Shown here one piece after another: positions 50,601-62,330 of a stretch of DNA of 64,000 nt (position 1 is its first letter; each line of letters starts with the position of its first letter). The notes under the pieces are model-generated. The model worked only from the letters and a program-made list of their open reading frames with translations. It was not told the DNA's origin and ran no database searches. Position numbers and translations under genes: made by a program. Origin of the DNA: Embiotoca jacksoni (taxonomy: Eukaryota; Chordata; Actinopteri; Embiotocidae); NCBI GenBank assembly GCA_022577435.1, contig JAKOON010000018.1, positions 7,401,656-7,465,655 on the forward strand, written 5' to 3'.

Positions 50601-53600
50601 GATATATCACAGAGCGGTTAGTGTTGAGCCTCAGGCCGGCTTCATACGGCATCATTTTAAATGACTGCTTCTGTCACCAACGTGGTGAAAAGTGATGGAA
50701 TCACACAAATGTCTCACAGGGGGAAAAACAGAAAGTGTGTGTTTAAAAAAATAAAAACAAAAAAAACCCAGATGTTTTACTACCCATGACAGGATTTAGC
50801 CTGAAAAGTGTTTTCTCTTTTTAAGTCCCAATTTACATGTTATTGCGGATCTTATTGATTAAATCCCATCAGGTGCTCTAAAAACGGGAGAACAAATTGA
50901 AGATTGATTCAGGGAGCACATATTACACTTTTTAGTTGAAATGACTCCTATAATTTTGTCTAAAACTCAACTGTGCCTTATTTCAGACTCAACACTGAAG
51001 ATGTTTTCCAGAGAGCTGAAGGACTTCCAGAGAAGCATGTCCTTCTCTAACATGGTACTCTGCTGTATTTACCTCCCAGCTCTCCTCCTCTCTCTTCAGT
51101 CCTCCTGACCAGTTGCAGCTCTCTCTGAACATGAAACCTCTGTTTTTCAGGCGTTATCATCCTGTTTGATGCTGGCAGACGGTAAAACTGTGGTGTGCTC
51201 TTCGTGGGACAACAACGTGTATGTACATGATATTATTGATGTGGTTTTCAGACGCGAGTCGACGGTTCCTCACTGACCGACACTCTCCTCCCTCCCAGTT
51301 ATTTCTACTCCGTCCCGTACGGCCGGCGGCAGGACACGCTGATGGGTCACGACGATGCTGTCAGTGAAATCTGTTGGCTTGAGGACCGACTCTACACGGC
51401 ATCCTGGGATTCAACTGTGAAGGTAAACATGAATAAATCCGGGGGGATGTCGCAATGTTAAAAATGTTTAGGAAAACAACGATGAATTTAGTATTTTAAT
51501 GATCAACCTTTGCATCTGTTGTCTAAATGAGAGGTCAGAGTAGTGTATTATTGTCTTGTTTATTTCACAGGTCTGGCAGTGTGCTGCTGACAACTCGTCC
51601 AGTCACAGGAGATCTCAGTTTGAGGTGCTGGCTGAGTTGGAGCATGATGCCGGGGTGAGTGAGGCTGTAGCTGTACCTACACATGTCAATTTACATTCTT
51701 TATGTACAGTTTCATCACATATTTAACATCTGTATTTAAATTGTATAAAAAAAAAAATGTACTGTGACTTTTTAGAATAAGTATGTAGTGGATAAACCTG
51801 TGTGCCTGTTTTAAATGTGGTGTAATGTGAGTTATGCCATGTGTGATTTTAACAAAACAAGAAGGGTTAAAAACCTCATACAAACAAAACTAAAGTTTAT
51901 TTCGTTGAACGAGCAGAGCCATGGGATGATAATATTGATAAAGCTCATGAGAGGAAAAGAGAAAGACATGCTGAACTAGCAGATGAGGGAGATGGGCGGA
52001 GGTGGAGCGCAAGGGTGCGTCCAGCGAAGGTTGCTCGTTGAGGGTTCATTCAACAGCAGCACGACTGCGGGGTCTTCTAATCAGTGGGCGGAGCCTGCAG
52101 CAGGCAGTGAGGGACGTGAAGCAGCTGAACAGGGCAGTCTGTGGAGGAACGGTGTTGGTGGTCATGAGCAGCAGGTAGAGCAAGATAACGTTGCTAAATT
52201 ATGTAGGTCAAGTCATACTAGGTCAGACGTTAAACGGGTAGAGCAGGGATGGTGTGTGTGCGAGTATTGAGAAGAGAAGTCCCGGGAGGCCTGGACTGCT
52301 GTCCAGCCTTCCTGAGATGTCGTGGGCCGAACTTGACGAAACCCCAGTGAGATTCTGCACTCTCTCACCGTGTTGCCAAGGCTTCGTTATGGGTGGTTTC
52401 TACTTTGGTGCATGAGCAGCGCATGCACAGCGTCAGGACAGAATCCTGTGACCAAGTGAGACATTTGGCAGATAGTAATACTGAGTCAGTTGACTCTTGG
52501 GCCGTTATTCATTATTAATTTGGCAGCACCGTAGCAGCTCAGACCTGTTAGGCTTCTGAAATATTCCCTTTCTAACACTGATGTCCAGGTGAACACTGTT
52601 GGTCTAAATCCTGCGGGGACGCTGCTAGTGTCCGGCTGTAAAGACGGGACGGTCACCATCTGGGACACCAGCAGCTACGGGACCCTGCAGCAGGTCCACT
52701 GCCACACTGGGACCATCCACCACGTGGCCTTCAGTCCTGGTACGCGTGAACGCAGTACTTTAATGTCGGGGTGGTGGAATCTAAGTCTTTACCTTGATGC
52801 ACTGAAGTAAAAAAATCTTCTTAGAATTGAACCTTTTGTGGAACTAGTTTGGTTACAAACATCTAAATCATCACTCCTTCCAGTAGCTGCAGTGCTGAGC
52901 CTCTGCAGAAACTATGATTGCATCCTTATGAAACTGCCTTTTATTTGAAAGGTCAGTCCAGAGCACAATATCAAGGTTTCTGTTGCTCTCTAAGTAGCTT
53001 ATTGTCTTACATTTACAGAGCACCAAGCAGCCATAACAATCTACAGCTGTTTGAGTTATTCTGCTGTATAGATCATACAGAACTTTACTGAAAGACAAAG
53101 CAGGGTTCATTTTCTAACAACACATTATCCCTCACACACTCAAGTTTACTGTCCAATAAGTGTCTGTCAGCCTAATTAAAAAAACTGGTGTATCACAGGC
53201 ATGCTGTACATTTTCTGTTTTCTTTTTATCAAGTAACACGAGTAACATTTGTTAAGTAACATCAGCTGAACTGAGAAGCTACAGCACCATGAAAATGATT
53301 TTGAAAACTCAGATTGAAAGCTTTCTTTCAACTGCTGCCAGACTGAAGTCCCGACTCCGATTTTTTTCATCCTCAGACAGCCGACACGTTCTCAGTGTCG
53401 GTGCCGACTCGTGTATGAAGGTTACCGACGTCCAGACGGGAATGGTGATCTCATCGGTGAAGGCTGACGAGGAGCAGAGGTAAAACACTCTGTCCTTTTA
53501 GTGCTGTATGTTTACCAGGAAGTCACAACATCTGAAGCTCCTCAGAAAACCTTGAAACCTGACATAACTAAAAATCGAATTATGTCCTGTACACCCACGC

Positions 53601-54821
53601 ATTCGATGTTAAAACTAAACACTTAGATGCGGAAAGAAAAACCTGCTGAAGCTTTAATCTGACTTGTTTAGGAGTCTGAGCTCTGCACTGATCACAGCTT
53701 CTGAAAAGCACTCGATTCACAGTCTCACTGTTGACTGACAGAAGTCGAAAGGATTTCTCAGCATGTGTGTGTTTGCAGGTGTTTCTGCTGGGACGGGAAC
53801 TCGGTGCTGTGTGGGGGACAGTCTGGAGACCTCCTTCTGTGGGACCTGCTGAGCAACACGGTCACCAAGAGGATCTCCGCACACGCAGGTACAAAGTTCA
53901 GCCTTGTTTTTATGCTCCTTTAAAGCCGATTAGTCATCTCTGTTATAAACCTAAAACGAAAGAAAACAACACAGCTCTCATGTTTTGTCAATCCAAAGTA
54001 CAGAAACAGTGTATGAAAATAAAGCCTAAATCTTATTAACCCTTTGAACCCCAGGAACAGGATACGTTCACTTTTAAGCTTATATCCTGGTCATTACAGG
54101 GGGCTAATAATTCTTGCCATATCTTGTTTTTCTCAGGACAGCATTCAAATCCATCATCATTTAATTTGCTGATACTTATGTTGTTTATTTTATTTGACTT
54201 TTTATTCGCCCTTTTATCAAGGGAAAAACTATTTGCCTTTTAAAACGGATGTGTTTACGTGTCTCTCACCATGAAATATTGTCAGTGGCGATGTCTTTTT
54301 ATAGATGTGTAGAGAAGATTGTCTAGAATCTGACAAAATCTGAACCATATTTGTCCAAACTGCTGACTCATACAATGGTATGACTCAGCAGTTTGAGCAA
54401 ATATGTGCTTAGTGCTTGACAAAAAATAAATTATATGAAACCAGGGACTCACATGTTTGTTTGTTTTCATACTAAGTGGGATGTAATGTCAGCTATAGTG
54501 CCTCGTCACGCAGACGAGGCACTGACATTGTTGGAAAGCTCAAGTTGTGCAGTTTCACAGGATATATGTATTCGATCTCTGTGATAAATACTCACTGCAA
54601 TTCAACGGAGGAGAAGGGAATTTCGACACAGTTTGCATCCATCGGGTTCTCAGGGTTAAATGCTGACATTTGTCGTGATTTATTACTCATAATATATTGA
54701 TTATAAAAGTCTTCTTGTTTGCACAGGTGCCGTCACAGCCATGTGGATGAGTGAGCTGTGCACCACAGTGATCACGGGGGGAGAGGACAGACAGTTAATC
54801 TTCTGGAAGCTCCCGAGTTAA
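40234..54821 (+). CDS. nsmaf: Neutral sphingomyelinase activation-associated factor (FAN)
   Basis: FAN/NSMAF is a BEACH-WD40 scaffold linking the TNF receptor to neutral sphingomyelinase. Thirty-one coding exons total 2739 nt, 912 residues (human 917): 40234-40271, 41423-41509, 42463-42541, 42639-42700, 43744-43780, 43990-44040, 44377-44448, 44736-44783, 44921-44973, 45188-45317, 45448-45519, 45615-45723, 46448-46624, 46715-46794, 46878-46968, 47621-47684, 48015-48066, 48593-48713, 48814-48945, 49017-49059, 49148-49314, 49852-49963, 50300-50358, 50987-51054, 51151-51218, 51299-51422, 51571-51654, 52589-52739, 53377-53479, 53779-53888, 54727-54821. About 176-250 are the GRAM/PH-like region (VRRIYKRRHGLRPL). 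About 285-565 are BEACH (LQWQRGHLSNYQYL, FMYGSHYSSPGYVLFYLVR, LPPWAS, FGQTPKQLF). About 625-912 are WD40 repeats (SSWDNNVYFYS, GGEDRQLIFWKL). A CAGCAG acceptor opens exon 4. Confidence 0.96.
40318..40418. repeat. G-run cluster followed by poly(C) tract
   Basis: Just after the nsmaf exon 1 donor, 40318-40351 has six or more runs of four to six G separated by single bases. 40388-40418 is 31 consecutive C. The first fits a G-quadruplex on the plus strand, the second on the minus strand. Confidence 0.9.
42843..43510. repeat. hAT-type MITE, family B copy 3
   Basis: The left end TAGGGATGCAGGATATTGG and right end GATATTATTGTGAATCCCG are imperfect inverted repeats of the hAT type. It occupies much of nsmaf intron 4 (between 42700 and 43744). 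Confidence 0.6.
44606..44680. repeat. (GT)n microsatellite
   Basis: About 37 TG units in nsmaf intron 7, ending about 55 bases before the exon 8 acceptor at 44735. A second microsatellite, (TA)n, lies in the next intron (44840-44877). Confidence 0.97.
48151..48501. repeat. MITE-like inverted-repeat element in nsmaf intron 17
   Basis: The ends GGTACAGCTCGACTCAACTT (48151 on) and the reverse complement of GATCGAGTTGAGTTGAACTA (to about 48501) are imperfect inverted repeats. The GC-rich 'CTCGACTC' type terminus is frequent in teleost genomes. No coding sequence. Confidence 0.5.
49602..49713. repeat. Short MITE relic
   Basis: TAGGGAAGGGC at the left and GTCCCATCCCTT at the right form imperfect inverted termini around 90 AT-rich bases, resembling hAT-like 'AGGGATGGGC' ends. 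Located in nsmaf intron 21. Confidence 0.4.
54036..54659. mobile_element. piggyBac-type non-autonomous element
   Basis: The 624-bp element is bounded by TTAA on both sides. Left terminus TTAACCCTTTGAACCC; right terminus is the reverse complement of TTAACCCTGAGAACCC. TTAA target sites and CCC-beginning termini are hallmarks of piggyBac elements. Inside are a 27-bp-arm palindrome (about 54352-54411) and a shorter hairpin (about 54498-54524, AGTGCCTCGTC arms). No transposase frame. It lies in the last intron of nsmaf. Confidence 0.65.
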
Positions 54822-57486
54822 AGAAGCGTCTCTGCAGGAGAGGACGACGGGCCGAGTATCCTGCTGCTGACGTGACTTTGAACAGACTCGTGAAGGGCTG
54901 GAAACATGCTGCACCTGTACAGTATCAAGGAGCAGTCGGTGAAGGGGCGACAACCGAAGGACCCTCTCGCCTGTTCTGAATCTAAAACCAAACAAAAGGT
55001 CATGTTACAGTTACATGTTAGTCATCATTTCTGTCTTCGTCCTGAGAGTAAATATCCAGTTACAGTTTTGTGCACGAGAGCAGGAAGTTCAACAGTGGAG
55101 ATGCCTTCACTTCCGCTTCCAGCCTTCTTCTGCGTACGTGTGGATTTTCCTTCAGTTTATTAAGTGTCACGTCTACGGGATGAATGTTTCCTCGCTTTTT
55201 AAAGTTGGTAACTATGTTTCGAAAGCTTAATGTGCATTTTGCTCTCTGAAGTGGACTTCCAGCGTCTGTCAGAGCTTCATGCTGCTCAGGTGTTATAACA
55301 AAATCACAGTTACCTCTCAAACCTCTCCTGTCTGATCTCTTTGGCGGTTTTTCTTTTACCTCATATTTCTAGAAACTGTTCATGCAGAGTATTCTGAGCT
55401 GCGCAGGTGAGAAAGAAAGCAGGAAGATAATTCAAGGACAAGTTACTGTCAAGCAAAAGTAGACCTCAAAAAACTTCTCACCAAATTTTAAAGAGCTAGA
55501 TGTGAGACAAACTGAATTTGAATTTTGAGACATACATTTACAGTAAGGATTATATTCAGTTTGAGAGCAAATGAATACAATTCATAATAATGTTACATTC
55601 AGTTTCAAATCAATAAATTCAATTTTAAATTATCTTCTGCTTTTCAAGGCAAATATTTAAGCTAGATATCACAATTTTAAATGATGTCATTCCGATTAAT
55701 TTTTTTTATGCCATTATTTAAGTTGAGTAATTCAAATATACATTATTTAAAATTCAGTTTCCACCAACACCTATTTCTGCCCACGTGATACAAATCTGTG
55801 CTTCGAGTATCAAACGCTGACCTTGTGTGAAGGAGAAGGATGTGATCTGCTTCTTGGTGAGAGCAGAGACAGTGGACAGAATCAGTGTTCACCAAAACCA
55901 CAAAGCCGCACACTCAGCACCTTTCAGACACCAACTCACTGCCTCTGTGCTCTGATGTTAGCACACATCCAGCACTGCAGCTTCCTGCCTTTGGACAGTA
56001 GGTGGTGCTCTGTACCTGAATGGTCACTTTGTCTGCTTTCAAGTTCTTCCAAACTACAAATTTGAAGAGCCCATATTGTATAAATTCCACTTTCCTTTGA
56101 TTTTTACACAGTAAAGGGGTTTGGGAGCAAGATGAACACTGTGAAAGTGTCAAAACGATGAGTGAACTCATTAATGCACTGCTAATCCAGTATCTCTGCC
56201 CTCGCAACGTTATGACATCATATCGTCACGGCAGTTCAAAACTAGGGGTGTTTCTCAATAACAAGTTCAGAGTTGCGTACTTGGTAGCAGGGACTTGACA
56301 AGTTTGATTCAGAAGTACAGACTCCTGAGGACGGGAGGATGCAGTACTGTCCTTCAGCAGCGTACTTGATGACATCACCATCTCAGCCGATAATACTCTC
56401 TTTCCTTTAGTTATTTTGACATGAATGAATACTTACAATGAAACGAAATATGATATAAACACAGTCCTGTATCTTTTCATTTTAATTTGTGAAAACATGA
56501 ATACGTGGGTTATATATTTAGATTGTTTCCAGATCTGGAGCCTAAATGTAAAAAAAAAACAAAAAAAAAAAAAACAGTGTTGTGAAAACTGTTGTGGGTT
56601 GTTGTTGTTGGAGACATTTACCAAGATCCAAGATCATTTGTCAAAATCTATCAAATCCTGATTGCCACCGCCGTTGGAGCTCTTATTAAGAAGCTGATGG
56701 AGTTTGTGTAATCAAGTTACCTTTTTGCCAAACTGTTTATCTGTTTACTTCGTACACATACTTGTAATGGAGTATTTTTACATTGCTTTGCTGTTACATT
56801 TAATCAAGTAATGTTAATACTTCTTCCACCACTGAGAAACACATTAATAAGTGATAAGTAGAGGCTAATACACAATTATGATAACAACAATCAATAAAAA
56901 AAAAAAGATATGTTTTCATAACAGGATCAAATACACTTATAAACAGTGAACATTTTGCTGTCCTCGCCATGTTCTTCTCTGGTGCTGACCTGAACACACG
57001 TTAACAATATCTGCTGTTACTGCATGTCAGTAACAGTGGCTCAGTAACAGTGGCTCAGTAACAGTGGCTCAGGCACGTACACATTCACAGCCCTTTTTTT
57101 ATACTGTGAAGTTGCTTTTATCATCTCGCAGCTGGTTATTCAAGAGATTTACGTTATGTACCTTACTGGATTGGAGTTATTTGGTCGGTGGCAGAAACTG
57201 CAAATAAAATACAAAGGAGACCGTGTAATTGATTTTAGCAGCAATAGCGACTCTGCTATGAATGCAATTTTTTCTGTTTGATTGGTGTTGTCAGAATTAT
57301 AAATGAATTATAAATAAATAATTCTTTCTCCCCATAATGAACCACTCCAGAGAAGTGTAATGAAATAACAGAAAAAAATACATGTATGTTGGGAAGATTT
57401 TGTTTTCTGCTTTTGTGCCTTTTGTATTTCTTTGTTACATGGTCCTTGACATTATTTTATATTTTTTAGGGTACATCACAACACAC

Positions 57487-57487
<1 letters not shown>
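54822..57487. other. nsmaf 3' UTR and downstream intergenic region
   Basis: The nsmaf 3' UTR probably occupies the first part; the nearest canonical plus-strand AATAAA I noted is at 55612-55617. About 56240-56400 resembles a common teleost repeat (CTTCAGCAGCGTACTTGATG). A three-copy exact 14-base tandem repeat (CAGTAACAGTGGCT) lies at 57028-57069. No coding exon was supported. Confidence 0.5.
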
Positions 57488-57531
<44 letters not shown>

Positions 57532-57540
57532 TGTATCATC
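57488..57540. repeat. (TA)n microsatellite
   Basis: About 25 TA units directly adjoining the degenerate minisatellite that begins near 57541. Confidence 0.95.
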
Positions 57541-57662
57541 CAAAAGACATAAAAATGTCTGAATATAGTATGTCCAAAATATCAAATGTCGTCCAAAAAG
57601 TCAAGGAAAATGTCATGCTGTAGTATGTTGTCCAAAATGTCATAAAAATGTCACTATAGTAT
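57541..57662. repeat. Degenerate minisatellite, left part
   Basis: Diverged units of roughly 35 bases with core TAGTATGTTGTCCAAAATGT and a CATAAAAATGTC block. The same units resume at 63323, after the LTR element, showing the element inserted into an existing array. Confidence 0.75.
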
Positions 57663-57702
57663 TGTTACGTAACATTCTATGTCCTGCTGTGACTGTTACT
57701 GC

Positions 57703-57754
<52 letters not shown>

Positions 57755-58005
57755 TCCATGTCTTTGAGTTCTAGGTGCAGCTCTGATTAATGACCGAGGC
57801 CACCTGGATGAAGGTGTGGATGAAGGTGTGGGTTCGGCCTATAGAAGTGCCTCCTTGCTTGCTTCCTGGCACCAGACCCTGGTCTTCAGCTGGATTCTCA
57901 CATTACGCTTGTTCCGTGTTGGATAGTAAATTGGCACCTTTGATTTTGCATCTAACTTAGTGTCGTGTCCCTCCTTATGTTGTGACTTTCGAGCCGGTCG
58001 TAACA
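57663..58005 (+). repeat. 5' LTR of gag-type LTR retrotransposon
   Basis: The LTR runs from TGTTACGTAAC to GGTCGTAACA (TGTTAC/GTAACA inverted ends) and matches 62988-63322. A GTAT flank on each side (57659-57662 and 63323-63326) fits a 4-bp target duplication. This copy has an expanded (GT)n (57704-57752), TATAGAAG where the 3' LTR has TATATAAG, and AGTAAA where the 3' LTR has AATAAA. Confidence 0.93.
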
Positions 58006-58008
58006 TAA

Positions 58009-58026
58009 AGGGGGCTCGTCCGAAGC
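58009..58026 (+). other. Primer-binding site (tRNA-Pro type)
   Basis: Three or four bases after the 5' LTR the sequence GGGGGCTCGTCCG is complementary to the 3' end of a tRNA-Pro acceptor/T-arm region, the primer type used by many retroelements. The expected initial TGG reads AGG. Confidence 0.6.
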
Positions 58027-58282
58027 TTACTTTAGACTTATGTAAATGTTGTACTCCTAGATTTGGTTAGTAGGTTCAGGCTGATGTCACCACTTGTAGT
58101 ATAATCTTTAGGTTTTTGTTTCTCTTTTTGAGCTTCCCTGGTTAAGGAAGCCTGCGGAAGTTGGAGAGACCAACACCACTTTATTATTTTTGGTGCGGTA
58201 ACCCTGGGGTGGCCCCTGTGTGCTGCCTCCAGTACTTTGTAAAGGTTTTGTTCCACGTAAAGTTTTTTTTTGTGATCTCACA

Positions 58283-59200
58283 ATGCAGTCTGATTTTCAG
58301 GGGATTAGTGAAGGTCTTACAATAGAGCAGCTGGCTCACTGTACCAAAGCCCAGCTTATGTCTGTTGCAGAGCAGTACCATCTTAAAATTGCTCAAAGAT
58401 CTCTTGGGGAAGGTGAACTTAGAGCTAAGGTGATCACTGCACTTATTGAACAGGGAGTATTGCCCAGTGACTCTAGTCAGCTTGATGAGGAGCAGGGCTT
58501 ACATGTGTCTTCTGATTTAACTGTTGAGAAGACAGAACAAGTAATATTGCAGTCTCAAGATGCTCAGCCTGTACGTTTGTGAGAATTGGAATTGCAATTC
58601 AGGATAAAAGAGCTAGAAATTGAGGCTAAGGAAAGAGAAGAGGTGAGGAAGCTTGAGATGGAGGTTGAGGCAATTACATGAAGAGAAAATGAAGGAGCTG
58701 GAGTTGAGGTCAAAAGCTGAAACTGAGCAAGGTAATTCTTCCAAATCTAGTTCTCGTGCACCTGTCGCCTCTCCTCGTTTTGATGTAGCTACGAACACAG
58801 CTTTAGTTCCTCATTTTTGTGAGAAGGAGGTAGAAAAGTACTTTGAGTGTGTTGCTACCACCTTAGCGTGGCCTAAAGAATTCTGGACATTACTGTTGCA
58901 GTGTGTACTGACAGGTAAAGCTCAGGAGGCTTATTCCTCTTTAACTCTGACCCAAAACTCAGATTATGACATTGTTAAGGTAGCCATCTTGTGTGCCTAT
59001 GAGTTGGTCCCTGAGGCCTGCGGACAGAGGTTTAGAGGGTATTGTAAGGCTCAGAAGCAGACATTTGTAGTTTTCTAGAGAAAAGGAAATTATTTTCACT
59101 AGGTGGTGCACATCACAAAAGGTTGTGACCAAGGAGGAACTTCAGCAGTTGATTCTACAGGAAGAATTGAGAAATTGTGTCCCTGAAGTGGTGGCCACCT
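58283..59200 (+). pseudogene. Retrotransposon gag, 5' part, broken
   Basis: The frame starts MQSDFQGISEG at 58283 and stops at a TGA (58580-58582). Coding-like sequence continues in frame beyond it, then shifts frame before 58653. The 58653-59078 segment has the SCAN-like core (KVAILCAYELVPEA, QRFRGYCKAQKQTF) and ends at TAG. The frame then continues with EELQQLIL-like sequence up to the insertion point near 59203. The breaks are two stops and at least one frameshift. It would have formed the capsid. A Glu/Lys-rich coiled-coil-like region precedes the core. Confidence 0.8.
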
Positions 59201-59203
59201 ATC

Positions 59204-62200
59204 ATCATGTTCAGCCATTGTCAATCCACTGCAGGACGAAGGCCTCAGCATGGAGTTTCCACAACTTTCTGTCCTTGTGAAATTATACCAGTTGGCAGTG
59301 TTGGATTTCATCTCTCCATCTCTTCTGCTGTCTTCCTCTATTTCGTTGGCCTTCTATTGGTGTCCACACAGTGATTTCTGTACTCCATCTTCCATCCGTT
59401 CGCCTCGTCAAATGACCTGCCCGAGTCCACTTTCTGTTTTTGACGGTTTCCATGATGTTTTGCACTTTAGTTTGTTCCCTTATCCACCTATTTGTTTTTC
59501 TATCTTTTGTATGTGATATTTAGTATGCTGCGTTCCATATTGTGTTGAGCTGAGGAGTTTCTTTTCCATTTTAGTTGTCAGTGTCCATGTTTCTGAAGCA
59601 TATGTCATGACCGGTATGATGCACTGGTTGAACATTTTCCTCTTTAGACATATTGGGAGGTTTCTCTTCATGATTGCACTGTCTCCCAAATGCTTGCCAT
59701 CCTGCTTTTATCTGCCTTCTTATTTCGTTCTCCTGGTTTTTCTCCGTTAAGGTGAGTCTTTGTCCCAAGTAGATGTATTCTTCCACCTGTTCCAGTTGTA
59801 TACCATTTATACTTATTGTCTTGGGGGTCGTTACAGTGCCTGCCATGACTTTGGTCTTTTTAGTGTTCATTTTTAAGCAGCATTTCCTGCTTGCATTATC
59901 AATGTCTTGGAGCATTGTTTCTATTGTAAGTTATCTGATACTAATACTATATCATCTGCAAATCTGAGATGATTAAATCGTTGTCCATTGTTGTTTATCC
60001 CTTTTTTTCCCCCCAGTCCGTTGTTTTGAATATGCTCTCAAGGCATGCAGTGAATAGTTTGGGTGAGATAGCATCTCCCCGTCTTACTCCTTTCTTTATT
60101 TTAATTTTGTTGCTTCATGTAATTTCACCGTGGTAGTGCAGTTGCAGTAGATGTCTTTTATTAACACTATGTATTTACCGTTAATGCCTTGTTCTTGGAA
60201 GTGCTTTCAATACAACCCGGGTCTTTACGGAACCAAAACCCTTCTCTTAGCCGACAAACGCTACACAGAGAGGGATGTTATATTCAAGGCATTTCTCTTT
60301 GAGTTGATTTAGAGTGTGTATGTGGTCCATTGTTGAGTAGTTTCTTCTGAAACCTGCCCGCTCTTTTGGTTGGCTTTCCTCTCATGTGCTTTCCAGTCTG
60401 TTGGTGCTCATCTTTGTGAAAAGTTTGTAGATGTTTGAAAGTAAACTGATGGGCCTATACTTTTTCAAGTCTTTCTTATCCCCTTTTTTTGTGCAGAATT
60501 ATCATGTTGGCTTTTTTCCACTCTTGCGGTACTTTCTCTTGTTGTATACATGCGGAGAATAGTTTCACAAACTGTGCAAACTATATCTCCACCTTCGTTG
60601 AGTGTGTCCATTGGTATATTGTCTGGGCCTGGTGCTTTTCCCCTTTTCAAATGTTTGATGGCATGCTTAACTTCCCAGTCAGTCACAGATGGCAGCCTTA
60701 ATCTTGAGTTATTTCTGGTGCTTCTGTTGATTTATTGGTGTCGTACAGTTGTGTATAGAATTCTTCTATTCTGTTGAGTATAAGGTTTTGATCAGTTATT
60801 TCAAGTTGTTATCAAGAAGGCTGTTGTCTTCTGCTTCCCATGGGCTAGCTTCTTTTTGGTCTTTAAGCTTTTATTTTCCTCTATTGTAGATTGTATCATA
60901 TTGGTATTGTACATTCAGATGTCTTCCCTCAATTTTTTTCTAATAGTTTTGCATGTCTCCATATATTCTGTTTTGAATGCCTGTATTGTCCATTTTCATG
61001 TCTCCTCTTTTGCATTAATTTTCTAGTGTTGTCTGAGATTTTGTTATCTTTAGCTTTGGGTTTCTTTCCTCCAATTTTGAGTGCACTTTCTTGTATAACT
61101 TCTGTCACCTGCTTGTTCCATTCATCAAGAGATCTTGAACCATCCACGCACTCATCATTCAGTGCCTGAAACTAGTTTTCCAATTCCAACTGAAATTCCT
61201 TGCATTTTACACAAATTTTCTAGATTGATGTTGCTGTATTTGGGTCTGACCAGATTATTTCTCTCGAGATGGGTGTTGATTTTCAACTTGCACATTAGCA
61301 TGTTGTGGTCGTTGCCTATATTTGCTTTGTTGATTTTTGTGACATCTTGAATGTTGTTTAATTTGTTTGACAGTATGAAGTCTATTTCATTCTTTGTTCT
61401 CCCATCGGGACATTTCCGAGTCCACTTCCTTGAATCCCTCTTCTTAAAGAAGGTATTCAAAATCTTCAATTTGTTGCTTATAGCGAATTCCACAAGTCTA
61501 TCTCCCCTGTCGTTCCTGTCGTTTGTACCAAAGTTTCCAACTGCTTCTTTTTCTCCATCTTCTTTTTTCCCCACCTTAGCGTTGAAATCTCCCATTAGTA
61601 TTTTAAACTGTGCATTTCCTTCCTCTAACAAGTTTGTGATGTCTTCATGGAGTTGTTCTACTTCTTCATCCCCATGGGCAGATGTTGGTGCATACACCTG
61701 AATAATCTTTACTTTATACGTTTTTGTTAATTTTCAGTGAGTTATGCCAAACGTTCATTTACTCCTTTTATTTCTATTACATTTCCTCCTAGGTTTCTAT
61801 GCACAAGGAATCCTACCCCTGCTTGACTTTTGTCTTTCAATCCAGTATGATAAAAATGGTGTCCACTTTTTAGGTCTTCAAGCCGCTCGCCCTTCCTACG
61901 TATTTCGCTGATTCCTACGATGTCCCATTTGATCCCCTCTAGTTCCTCCTCCAATTCCAGGAGTCTCTCTTCTTGCATCAGCGTCCCGACATTGTATGTT
62001 CCTACATTCAGATTCCTTTCGTGGCCTGTCTTTACCCAGAGATTCTTGGCACCCCCTGCTCCATTTCTGGTCAGACTGCCACCTTGGTCTGGGATAATAG
62101 AGCTACTGGGGGCCTTTGATTTTTCCATGCTGGTTGTAGGCCTACCCTTCCACACTGGCCTGGTGCGGATTGGAAGGGGGATGTTTATATCGGAGGTTCC

Positions 62201-62329
62201 TCTCCTAGACTAATTGCTTTACAGGGCTAATGAACTTTGTCTATCCAGTTTCAGCAAACGGAAGGGAGTTGCTGGATGGCCGATGGCTGATATGAGCTCA
62301 TACGCCCTTAAGAGAGGGTGTATTTAGAG
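59204..62329 (-). mobile_element. Antisense non-LTR retrotransposon, RTE-like, degenerate
   Basis: About 3.1 kb, nearly full length for an RTE-type LINE, inserted antisense into gag. Its 3' end (window left) is a short GAT repeat; ATC flanks both sides. Reading the minus strand: 62155-61742 is the endonuclease N-terminus (NVGTYNVGTL, GISEIRRKGE). 61697-61155 continues the endonuclease (GDFNAKVG, IDFILSNK, GNDHNMLMCKL). 60686-60465 is the reverse transcriptase start (LKRGKAPGPDNIP). FADD catalytic codons lie at 59962-59951. The rest of RT (59915-59571) and the tail (RAGHLTRRTDGRW, GQRNRGRQQKRWRDE; 59465-59283) follow. Frameshifts and stops separate these blocks, so it is inactive. The clade assignment is from motif style only. 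Confidence 0.85.
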
Positions 62330-62330
62330 A

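Noticed and set aside
54758..55320. Small frames after the nsmaf stop
   Set aside because: They lie in the 3' UTR, overlap each other on both strands and resemble nothing.
61155..62155. Host gene resembling a craniofacial-development or AP-endonuclease protein
   Set aside because: The frames are contiguous with degenerate LINE reverse transcriptase on the same strand and carry frameshifts; many database entries of this type are LINE fragments.
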